Under the pieces are notes generated by a model that ran no database searches, was not told the origin of the DNA, and worked only from the letters and a program-made list of their open reading frames with translations. 64,000 nt of DNA from Antennarius striatus. Lineage: Eukaryota > Chordata > Actinopteri > Lophiiformes > Antennariidae. The stretch covers positions 5,369,501 through 5,433,500 of the forward strand of contig NC_090795.1 of NCBI RefSeq assembly GCF_040054535.1, in the 5' to 3' direction. The first letter of the stretch is position 1, and each line of letters begins with the position of its first letter. This document shows positions 37,529 to 48,604 of this stretch, one piece after another. The translations under genes were made by a program, and so were the position numbers.

Positions 37529-37862
37529 CAGCTCCTGTTCCGCAACATGGTGGGATCCACCAGGCAGACGAAAACAATGTTGTCATCACTTCTTCGGGAA
37601 ACAGCGTGACATTTCTTTGTATCTGCAGCAGGTTGAGCACCAGGGCGAGGAACGCCCCGACGGTGAACAGAACGAAACCGCGACGGATCAGGTTGGCCGT
37701 TCGGACGTCGTAAAGGGAGCCGTAGGCATTGCTGAGCATTGAGCTGATGATGGACATCATCTCATCAGCTTTGGATGCTAACCAGTTGGCTCCAGATGAA
37801 TGCTTGGCTTCAACGTTGGATGCGCAGGAGCAGCTCCAGCAGTGGTCCTCCAGGCTGGACAT
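37529..37862 (-). CDS. insig1: Insulin-induced gene 1 protein, coding exon 1
   Basis: First coding exon, 334 bases (111 codons plus one). INSIG1 is an ER multipass protein. When sterols are abundant it holds Scap-SREBP in the ER and links HMG-CoA reductase to ubiquitin ligases. The chosen start gives [13 protein letters not shown], matching the MPRLxxHxWSCSC start of vertebrate INSIG1. A TM1 core follows ([21 protein letters not shown]), then [13 protein letters not shown] and [16 protein letters not shown], both hallmark sequences. The whole protein is 251 residues across five coding exons, the expected fish length. An in-frame ATG 63 bases upstream (37925) would add 21 residues (MPESCVVPN...), but the predicted 5'UTR intron removes it. 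No paralogue-specific damage is seen. INSIG2 is excluded by the long Cys-rich N terminus and the gene order. Confidence 0.97.
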
Positions 37863-37876
37863 TTGGCACTTAGGGG

Positions 37877-38025
37877 CTGGATGCGAGGGAGACAACATGT
37901 TTGGAACAACACAGCTCTCAGGCAAAGATGAACACGGTTGTAAGCCGACATATCAACGAAGTGTTCAGGAATCTGCCACAGACTGATCAGCTGTAAGTGT
38001 GCATAGATATGAAAATGCTCCTTAC
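37877..38025 (-). other. insig1: Predicted insig1 5'UTR intron
   Basis: The minus strand shows AAAAAG|GTAAGG (38026/38025) and, 149 bases on, CTCCCTCGCATCCAG before 37876, both good splice signals. Splicing would place 14 bases of 5'UTR before the insig1 ATG in this exon. It is predicted from consensus only. Retention would expose the upstream in-frame ATG at 37925. Confidence 0.5.
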
Positions 38026-38280
38026 CTTTTTCTAGAGATGTCTTCAGCGTGTGGTCCAAACAGAATCCTCCACTCCTGTTCATTCGCGCCTTATTACACA
38101 AGGATTTCTTTCCTTCCTTTCCTGTTCGATACAACAACGACTTTAATCACGCTGTTCATTCACATCATCGTTAGCAGAAACACACAGAAAGATAGAAAGA
38201 AAGAAAAAACACTCAACGCTGCTCCATTCCAGAGCACAGAGCTCATCCTACCGGGGGCAAGAGCTTCCTCTGCAGAAAAC

Positions 38281-38345
38281 AATCACAGCTGTGTCGGGTG
38301 AGAATCGACAGCCAATCAGAGCGCGGCAGCTGATATGACGTATGT
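38281..38345 (-). promoter_or_regulatory. insig1: insig1 proximal promoter: SRE-like, CCAAT, CRE-like cluster
   Basis: On the minus strand, in transcription order: CRE-like TACGTCA (38337-38343), E-box CAGCTG (about 38327-38332), ATTGG (inverted CCAAT, 38312-38316), CTCACCCGAC (38293-38302, 8 of 10 with the SRE ATCACCCCAC) and a second CAGCTG. Known: vertebrate INSIG1 is an SREBP target, and SREBP sites work with NF-Y at CCAAT. Function here is inferred. Transcription probably starts just downstream, near 38200-38290; no clear TATA box is seen. Confidence 0.5.
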
Positions 38346-38399
38346 CCACCGCCACGCCCCCTTATCCGGAACAGACGCGCAAAATCGAGAGACTGGCGA

Positions 38400-41300
38400 C
38401 AGCCTGAAGTGAAAGTAGAAACAGCAGTACTTTAAATGGCAACAAGGCATATGCAGCTCATACTATGAAAAGCAATATGAGAATTATGGTGAAAATCATT
38501 TTCATTGTTTTACATGGTCAACATGAGATATTAAATAATGTAAAAATAGGAGTATAGTGGAGCAAAATACAGAAAATAAATGCAAACAAATCAGTTAATA
38601 CTGAGCCTTGATGCACATTAATGATAAGATTCTGGAGAATGAAATATATCTTTACCAGACAGAAGAGAAAGCTTAAACGTTGTTCCTCAACATCCAACTG
38701 CTAAAGAAGACTGCTTCTCTTCAAACTACATTCAATCTCCTCCACAGGTACCCTTATATAGGCAGGCGTTTGGAAATAGGACAATTTTTTTCCCCCTATG
38801 TTTTTAAAAACGTTTGAACCTGGGGTCAGGTCATGAGAGGCGTGACATGCAAAGAGGAGTGTTTAGGGAATGTCTGTGCAGGGCTCCCACACGTCAGCCA
38901 GGGGATAAGGTAAATGAATAAGGTTCAGTGCCTTTCAAGGACTGACAACAGCATGGAAACATGTTTTGCAAGAATGTTTGTGCCTCAGCCAGGTCTATGT
39001 AGGGCAATGTGATAAGAAAACCCTACAGCAAAAACATACAGGTATATGTGCATGTTTTGCTTTTCTGTGTTTCTGAGGATGTGACTATAAAAACATTGTG
39101 ACTGTGTAAACATTTTTTATGAGATAAGACTATGACTTAAAAAAAACAGTTATTTGTATGCATGGGTTAAATCAGTTTGTACAGACGTTTACGTTAATGA
39201 ATGAATCATTAGACTTTTGTCACATTTCTTTGACAGGTATTCATGAATCCCCCATTATGTGTCCTAATTTTTACCACCATAAGGTTAACCTTATTGGCAT
39301 TGATTAAAAGGCTGCTGTGAAGCTTTGTGGATATGAAAAAGGCTTGCATCGACACGAGGTCCCAGAAGGTTTTAGCTGAGCAGGATGATGCCAAAAGATA
39401 AGATGGGACCTTGGAGATATTCCAGACTCAATTTCAATTAATATTTAATGACAAATTACTTTGACAAAGAGTTACTCACCTCATTTGCCCACTCTCAGGT
39501 GATGTGATTCTACAGGAGTCTTTTAAGTTGGTATTTGAATGTGTCAATATATTCTGATAAGAACTCTATAATCTAAAATAAGGAGGTATTTTTATCTCAG
39601 AAATATTTTGTAAAATATCATGAACTGTTTTTTTCTAGTACTGTAACCTAAATTGACAAGAAAAGTAATTTATTGGCAATACCCATGATAAACACAAGAC
39701 ATTTTATTTGTAGCATCTGTTTTTGTTCCATGAAGAGGAAGAAAAAAGCTCATAAATGCAACAAAAAATACATAACTGTACCATTCAAGGAGCATGTGAA
39801 TGCATGAATGGAGTCACCATGTGGCCAACAGCTCCAGACATACAGTATGTTGTATATAAAATAGCAATGGTGCATTCACTGAAGGGGATTTCTTTCAAAG
39901 ACTAAATTGCAAAACATATCATCACACAATCCAAGTTATAAAGAAGCTCTTTTTGGTCCCACTGGAGCAGCTTCAAGCTGAACCTTCGAATGTACATATT
40001 ATATACGGACGCATATTGTAAGTCATCTTATAGATATAATAGTTTCCAAGCAGCAATTTCAAATTGACCAAGTAAAAATTGGTTCTACTGGAACAGGATG
40101 AGAAAATGCAATTCCTAAAAGGGCAGTGATAACTGAGTGGTTAAATATAAATGTCACAGCTGCACTTCACTGAAGCTGTTTCACTACTTTGCATCAAACA
40201 AGTCAAGCATGAAAGTATATCGATGGTTGAAAAGTGTACATTTGTGCCCCCCCCATCTCATTTCGGAGTCCTTACAGTCGCGTTGGTGCATGCAGAAAGC
40301 TTAAACAAATACAGCATGCCTTATTGGACGTGAAGGAAGAATTTTTTAAACATTTAAACAGCTTTCTTTTTTCCCCTCTCATTTTAAATGGCATACATCC
40401 TCAATCATGACCCCTTTACAAACACTAAACCGGCTTTCAGGGACATTCACTTTTGTGCAGCCCATCAATAATGCTATCAGTCTTTTTTTTTTTACTTTAT
40501 CCTACTTTCATTGGACCACATGTTTAACACAGATAAATCACTAAAAGCATAAGGAGGTCAGGACCCCAAATTAGTACATCGCCTCACTAATCCATTAAAA
40601 GTGGTCCTTTGCAGGAGAAAGTGAACATGTGCAGGTTTGTCTCTGGGAAGGAGTGCGCGTACATTCTTTAAACGAATGTTTTTCTCTATGTGAGCAATTC
40701 AGGTGCCCGAGGACAAAAATCTGAAACACCGTATGTGGGGGGAGTATCGGTGTGTAAATCTCTATCTTTTTTGAGTACACATCTGTGATTCTGCTAAGAG
40801 AGTGTATTGTGCGGCCAAAGATGATTTCCCAGTAGAAGACACATTCAATATGTGTAATAGATGTAATTGTGAAAAATAGAGAAGCCTGCAGGAATTTAGA
40901 TTCCTAATTTGGCTTTTACTGCCTCTACTGACAGTAATATGTGCACTAATGGGGCGACGGAAATCTCAAGTTGTATATGGCTCATCTGGGGCTGTAATAA
41001 CCATGACTATTACATATAGCAAATAGCTCCAAGCAACCACAGAGCTGGCGCTGGCGTCTAGGAGGTCTCAGACGCATCAGAAGATAAAGCAGGATTCGAC
41101 GACACTTCAAATAAATAGAAGATCAAGCGTGTCATAGATTATGCTGTTAGAATGGGAGGGATTGAATTATAGAAATAGGAGAAGCCTGCTGGTAAATTGA
41201 TCCATCAAACTTGAGCTTGACAATTTCTTTTCCCTGTCCTGAACAAAAATTATGAAGGGAAACACACTAAACCACCCTCTTGATAGTTGGTTAGGCAAAA

Positions 41301-42600
41301 ATGGTTTCCAATATCATTTTGTTTTCTCCTTTTTGTTCACGGGCAATATCTTTGTAATACAAAAATACTGAATATTTAGCAAACCCATGAATAAAAGTAA
41401 CATTGCAAGTATATGCATCACAAGTAATTGGAGCATCCATCTACTTTTATTGGATTACTAGTTGTTGGGATGCTCATAATTCTCAAACATGATCTTTTTC
41501 CTTTTGCCAGCAGCGTTGCTTCAGTACATTCTGGGTACTCTGGAGACACACAACCCTTTTAGTGGCTTTCTCTCCCATGTGCCATGAAAGATGAAAGCAA
41601 AATCCGGCATATAGAGTGTATCAAGCATCTCAACAAAAGGCGCCATAAAGGCCTTGACTTTACAGCTTGAGGGTGCGGCACTGGAATGTAGTCTCCCAGG
41701 CTCTTTCTTTTCTTTTTTTATTGTTCCTTTTTATATCTAGATCCTACACCTGCTCCTGCACAGCATGATTATTATTCTGGGTGTATTACAGCAAAACAGA
41801 TAAAAAATGCAGGGGGTGTAAAGGATGATAAACCAGCATTAGAGCCACTAGCCAAATAGGCTCTATTAGGGAATACAAATGTTTTTCTGTCCGAGATGTG
41901 ATTTACATTCAATGTGGTTGTTTAAAGGATTTCAGAGTGTTTGGAAACATGATGATTCACTTTTGTTTTTCTCCTCAGACTTAAGGGAGAAGCTGGATAT
42001 CATTTTCATGTCTCTACTGTAATGATGAAGCTTGAGCTAGCTGGAGATAACTGTTGGTCAGATTAGCCTGGAAGTTCTTTGCACTTTACTGTCCAAAAGG
42101 AATCGAATCTGACTTTTAGCACAGCTAAAACCCCAAAGTTACAACATATTGAAGTGAGGTTAGTTTAGTTCTCCTGTTTACTGTGTTTTCCCTCTTTTCT
42201 GGTAAGCGAAGTAATCAGGACAGGCTTGAGAGCAGAATCACTCTTCTCATCCAACACTTGTCAACGAAAGCAGATTGGAATATTTCCCAAACATGGATGT
42301 TTTCATTCAAGCTTACATACAATCCTCACTGCACGTCTATTAGATAAACTGCCTACTACTGTTATCATCCGTGAGCTTCCCCACGCTAAGCTTTTTAGTG
42401 CTGTTGACCTCTAAATCACCAAAATACTTGACTTATCTGATTTTGAAAGGAAATTGCACCGTGGTGAGTTTTGTATGTTGTGTATCTACAGTGGCGCTGA
42501 TGACTGTTTCTTGAATGACTTTATGGTTTATATGTTTTGAATCAACACCACAAACATGAAAATTGTAGCTGGCTGGACTGCTTTTGGTTATATCATGAGT
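38400..42600. other. Intergenic DNA upstream of insig1
   Basis: No gene recognised. Complex, non-repetitive parts around 41000-41220 and 41690-41860 may be conserved noncoding elements. The remainder is AT-rich with chance frames. Confidence 0.45.
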
Positions 42601-42790
42601 ATTCTTGTTGTTTCCACCAGCCTGTGTAGGAGGTGTGTTTACACAAAAGGTGTTTGCATGTCAGCTGCCCTGGAGGAGGCCATGAACAGCAGGGCTCTAA
42701 CAGCCAATCAGCATTCTAAATTATCCCCGGCTGTCGGCTCAGGTGGCATTCTTGACCAATCACAGCTGTTCCCCCACTGGGTACGTTCCT
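42600..42790. promoter_or_regulatory. Promoter-like block with paired CCAAT boxes
   Basis: Two plus-strand CCAAT motifs, in AGCCAATCAGC (near 42702) and GACCAATCACAGCTG (near 42755), lie about 50 bases apart, followed by an AG microsatellite. A 78-codon frame overlaps (42556-42792) and has no family signature. It could be an enhancer or an orphan promoter. Confidence 0.2.
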
Positions 42791-42793
42791 GAA

Positions 42794-42829
42794 AGAGAGA
42801 GAGAGAGAGAGAGAAACAGAGAGAGAGAT
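42794..42829. repeat. (AG)n microsatellite
   Basis: GA dinucleotides with one GAAACAGA interruption. Confidence 0.9.
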
Positions 42830-45800
42830 AGTGATGATAGTGAGTGTTTGAATTGGACAATATTGCTCAAACATGCCTCAAATGTTGTTGTCCAGCATTG
42901 CTAATTCAGTAAGTTTGAGCAAGTCTGCAGTTTAATGATGACATAATCCATTGATAGATTGTGACTAATAGTGTTACTATGACACCACCCATCCATGGTA
43001 ACTTTATTGGGATTTGGGTGCATGCTTAGTAGCTAATAAAATTTATTCAGATGGGACAAGCCATACCACTCTAATATCTGCAAAATATAACCTGCAGCTA
43101 CTTAGTGAACTTTATATATGTAGAAGAATAGTGGAAATAGCTACTTTGCCTTTGTTCGAAGATAACAAGGCAACTAACTCCACACTGCAGCTCCTCTAAA
43201 GTTCATTTTTTATTGTACAGAAATCCAAAACTTTGTGATGCTATGTAAAATATTGATAAAGTTAAACTACTATCAGTACCTAAATAATGTAATCATTTAA
43301 AAATATTCTTTCAAGATGTGAATCTATTAATTGTCCCAAGTTAAAGCTGTATTTGATTAAAGGCATCATTCCACATTTACAATCGTATTATATCACTAAT
43401 GCACCCTATTGAATCTTCCAGGCAGGTTAAATTTAATGACTATGATATTATTTGAGCCTTTCTATTTGCCAGGTACCTATTAAAGACAATCATGATCACA
43501 CCACTTTTACCTGAGTCAACCTTTTGCTGAGCTGTGTCTGCGTATTGCTTAATGTTTAACATTGTGCAGCCTCATATCAGGGGAAATGCTGCGGAACAAC
43601 TGTGTAACAGTTAGATGGTAAACTTGCTTTGTTTACTGTTCTCAGATAATTTTAAATTGACCTAATTAAATACAGAGAAATCAACGTCACGTTGATGTCA
43701 CTTGGATGTGCACTGAAGTAATTGTTATATTGAAAAATGTAACCTTTTTAACATAAAATGTAAAACACATATGCGTTTGTGTATAAGTTGTACACTAGAT
43801 GCAGAACAGGGAAATCAGGAGATGTCAAAAATCAAATTTGTAATCATCATGTTAATTACTAACCAAATGTATTAGTATTATATTAAATATTATATAATTT
43901 GTATATACTATTATGAACATCATATTGTGGTTCATAACAGAGTTTTTAGCCATATATGACCATGATGTCGTTGAACTTTTTACCCCTGATAAAAGGCAGG
44001 AGCTATTGCAGGGTCACCTAAATAGCTGCTCTATTATTGCTGATAATTTTAAATAGTAATAGTGCTGCAGCGTAGGTGTCGTTATCTTTATAGATAAGAA
44101 AGGGAATACGCAACGTTTTTCCAGGACAATGTATTGTAGGTTAGTCAAATATATAGTATATATCAAATATAGTGTTTTGAGTCATTGAAGTTGCCTGAAG
44201 CACCATATTTGCTGTCGGTGTCTATATGGTGTAGTGTAGTGTCCCCCCAGTGGTTGAATCGTGCATAGCGCAGGTTAATCTTTTGGCACAAGAAAGACCA
44301 GCAGATGGCACCCACACAACAGCTAATAGAGGAGCACCTGAACTTGGATGACATTTATTTACTTCATTTTAAAATTCTTTTAGTAATATGCTAATAACAC
44401 GATGCAGTTTTAGCTGCTAAGGTCACATGTTTGCATATGTTTCAGCCTGGCGTGGCATCACTTCCTCAGTATTTAGAAAAAAGTATCAGCAGTTAATTAA
44501 GTCCGATGGTGCAACTTATGTCTTTCTCTTCATATCAACAATAGATACAAGGCTGTGTTGCTAAGACACCAGAACAAAAGCACACATCCTTCAGCTCTTG
44601 TTTCTCGGCGACCTTCATAAAAGAAACTTTGAAACTTTGACAGTAATTTAAATTTGACATCCCACCGCAAGTGTTTCAGAGCCTCACAAGCATCTAACAC
44701 ACACAATGAGTAGTTTAATCTTTTAAAAAAATTTTTTTTATTCTTAATGCTGTACCAGTGCTGTAAATTAAAAACTAGAGCGGCAAGCGATGTCACATAG
44801 GGACGTCCATTGTCCAAAAATTGTTTTATCTGAATGCAAGCAGATATTTTCAATTTCAAGCCTCAGCTCATTTCAAAGCTTCAGGCAGGATCCACCAATG
44901 TGACAAACTTAATTTTTGATAACAGACTGCCTGGTGGCCTGAGGGGTTGAAGAAAGGTGAGTCTCCATGTCAGTGCTTCCTCCAGAGTACATATTACGTA
45001 TGAATGAATTTCACCTAAAGAGTGCCTTTATAAATTCAAAATTTTAAAGGCACACTGATAAACACTACCGATGATCTATTTCCTGACATTTAGGGTCATG
45101 TTATGTCACAGCATTCACCACATATGACACACTGGAAATATATTCTGCTAAAGCTGTCCACAATTAAACTGTTGCTGCTGGTAAATTGTTTTCTCTTTTG
45201 CCTGTCATTATCATCCCTTTAAAAGTATTCTTTCTTCTAATTAAAGCTTATCATTTATGGAGCACTTATAAATCATGAAACAAAATGCTAATGGATGCTG
45301 GCTATCCAATAATTGCTGGCAATTATTATGAAAGTTCTCTTTTCATCTAAATACAGATAATGACATCATGGGATGGTGTGACAAGGATGATAATTATGTT
45401 GGATATACATATCAAAACCCCTACTCTGACTGTCAAGTGGGTCTGCTTGACGTCAACACACCATGAGTGGGAAGATTTCCCATCTTTCATGAGCAGAGTA
45501 GGGTTTTTTGATTCAATGAACGTGTGTGAGCATCTAAAATGTTTGGTATTTTAAACTACCCCACCCAGTAGCTCTTACATAAATAAATACTCACATGACA
45601 ACTGTAGAAACTTAATGATATTTTTCTGCGATAACGAATGATTTCTTAACCTACAATTGCACATTTTTCTTCATGTTTCATTGATAATTTTATACTGTGG
45701 CGAGACTGTAAAAGGGGCCTGACTTTCATTAACACCTGGCTGCTCGTGAGCCATAGCTCAGGAAAATCTCTTTTGCTTGGTAAAAACCCTGAAACTGGAA

Positions 45801-46480
45801 TCTAAATCCAGCAAGTCAAATAGAGACCCAGATGTGTTATGTCTGACACTCGCTCTCAGCGTTTGAGCGTACATGAGAATGGAGGAACCTGTCCGAGGCC
45901 GACAGGGCTGTGTCATGCATTAGAGTGCAGTCTGTTATTAATAAATCAGGAACAGAATGAAGAAGGACCAAAGAAACATCACGTTAATAGATTAAAAAGA
46001 AGTTAAGATGCTTTCCTTGTTTACGCCACATATAATGTATTGAACAATCAAGGTATGGACGATTGAAAATAAAGCTCCAATACAGGCAGTTCTCAAGATA
46101 TGAAAATCCAACTTGAAAATATTTGTGGATATAAACAATCTCATGTTGCCTTATCTGACTTTTGCAGTTCCCATTTCTGCCGCCAGCCTCAAAACAAGCC
46201 CGGTGCCGTTGTGAGAGCTGAATGTGTATCACTGCCAAGGAGGTCAGTTCCCACCAGACATCAACAAGCCTCCTGTAGCTCATCAGAGCTTTATGACATG
46301 CTTTCACTGAAGTTTATTAATTCATCACTTATATGGCCTTTAAAGCATGTGAAGTTTCCTGCATTGAAAAAATGACAGGTTGATTATCAACCTTTTTGTT
46401 AACTTTATTAGCTAACACTGACAGCTTTATTTGCCGACCAGATCACAATTTTTCATCCCATTGTTGATCAGCAAAAACCA
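42830..46480. other. Intergenic DNA, no gene recognised
   Basis: AT-rich. No exon, RNA gene or recognisable transposon end was identified. Confidence 0.45.
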
Positions 46481-46486
46481 CGGATC

Positions 46487-46595
46487 TCCATCCGTCCGTC
46501 CGTCCGTCCATCCATCCATCCATCCATCCATCCATCCATCCATCCATCCATCCATCCATCCATCCATCCATCCATCCATCCATCCATCCATCCAT
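46487..46595. repeat. (CATC)n tetranucleotide array
   Basis: Begins as CCGT units and becomes a perfect TCCA/CATC array of about 100 bases. The overlapping Ile-His-Pro-Ser and Trp-Met-Asp-Gly frames are artefacts. Confidence 0.97.
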
Positions 46596-46740
46596 TGTCT
46601 TATAGCTGACATGCCTGCAGTCATCTTATCTACAGCCGCTGTTCCACCTTGTGTATATACTGTCTTACTACGGACAGGAGACAGGGTACACCCCAGACAT
46701 GTCGCCAGTGCATCGTGGGGCCTACAAATCTCCAAATTTC
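46596..46740. repeat. Interspersed repeat remnant next to the tetranucleotide array
   Basis: The stretch with ACAGGGTACACCCCAGACAT, then GTCGCCAGTGCATCGTGGGGCC, matches a sequence I recognise as common at the 3' ends of interspersed repeats in fish genomes, often beside TCCA arrays. The family is not certain (non-LTR or derived element). Only a short piece is visible. Confidence 0.45.
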
Positions 46741-48090
46741 ATTATTTTGAACTTCACTGTTTCTGATGACTTTTCTTTAATTGGCTAAACTAAGTAGACC
46801 TAGATAATGAAACATGTCTTACTTACTCTCTGCACTTCAACATATACAGGAACAATCAAGTATTTCCTATACAATGCAGTGCAATAATCTAGAACGATTT
46901 CCTAGATTTTTCATGTGATAATTTACCTTAACACTTTACTATGACATGTTGAAATGCCTGTTCAGACTAGACCTCATAATAGGACACCATAGACTGTTCT
47001 GGATCCACACAGGTGGTCCCATATGTGTCATATACTGTAATTCCACCTCCTCTCTGTAGGTACAGCGTCCTCACTTTGCTGCTCTATCACAACGGTTACA
47101 GCTGTGGATTTCCCACTGTTATCTAATCAGCCAGGATGCTGCTGCTACATATAGCAGGGACAGACTGTATAGATCAGGAAAGCCTTTCTGTTAGCCTGAC
47201 TTGAGAGTGTTAACACATACAAATTATTCTGAGCGAGCTATTTTTGTGCAGAAGCATGGAAACCACATGCTTAATTTTAAAGTTACTGGGTATTATCTTT
47301 AGCCAGTCAACAGCCACAGCGCTGTCATTCTCTTAATGTTTTGTATTTTATCCTAAATTTAGATCTGAAATCTGTCGAACAAGGAGATTTTTTTGCACAT
47401 TGCACAAATGTTTTTTCAGTGATCCATTATAAGTAGATATGTTTTTTTCCACCACAGATATTTAGACTTGTTTTATCAGGAAATGCACGCTGCTGCCAAT
47501 GAACCTCCTCTAAATGGAATGCAGCCATCATTATGTTACCATTACATCAGATTGAAATGAAAACACCTGTGTGGGGGCATAGAGGCGTTTGAGTCCTTGT
47601 TTTGAAATAGCTCATTTAATTTGTATTGCTGAATCAATCAAACAACTCACTACCATTTTAAGCTGCTTTTATTTATTCATGTAGTTTGTATCTTTAAATG
47701 TAGTCTCTTCTCGGATGAATTAATCTAATTGTCTTTCAGAGGATAAGACAAGTGTGATAACAGGAGTAGCAAGAATAACATTAAAAAGGAAATGAATTCA
47801 GACACGTATCAGCACGATCGATCACACAAGCAAAAAACCTCATATATATTTGCGTCTGAGGCAGGTTAAGATGTCAGAGTGCATCTGAAAGGACACTTTT
47901 CATCTCACTATTTGCACTTTTATTATAGCATGGATGGAAAACATCACACTCCTCGGATCAGACATATCCAGACATTACCTGTACTAATAATAGGATTTTC
48001 TTTATTCCCATGTGTCAGCCTCTGCATCTCCCATCACACATAAAGCTCAATAAACAAGATAGTCACAAACAACACCTGAGAAATCAGTCT
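46741..48090. other. Intergenic DNA, no gene recognised
   Basis: No coding or RNA feature is supported. A complex stretch near 47470-47560 might be conserved noncoding DNA. Confidence 0.4.
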
Positions 48091-48249
48091 TGTTGTGTGC
48101 ACAGAGGCGTCAGTCATCTGGTGTTGTGTTAGGGTCCTCTCAGGACAGGAGGTGCAGTCCTGTTTCCCATGGTGAGCTATCCAACCCTGACGCACACCAA
48201 ACAGGCAATGACAGGTGCAGAAACGTTCTACTTTTGATCTCTCCACTGA

Positions 48250-48335
48250 GTGCCATGCTTCGATTATCCACTGCCTTTGATTCATTTGTTCCTAGACTGT
48301 GGAATGCGTCATCTTTTAACAAAAATGTACAGTAA
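48250..48335 (+). repeat. Possible LINE-derived fragment
   Basis: The frame reads [20 protein letters not shown], resembling the F-S-V-A-A-P-R-L-W-N-S-L motif near the end of LINE reverse-transcriptase polyproteins, and the tetranucleotide array follows immediately, as at many LINE 3' ends. The fragment is short and the call is tentative. Confidence 0.3.
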
Positions 48336-48346
48336 ACAGAGCTCCA

Positions 48347-48604
<258 letters not shown>

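Noticed and set aside
46427..46766. Frames with Trp-Met-Asp-Gly or Ile-His-Pro-Ser repeats
   Set aside because: They are translations of the CATC array and adjacent repeat remnant.
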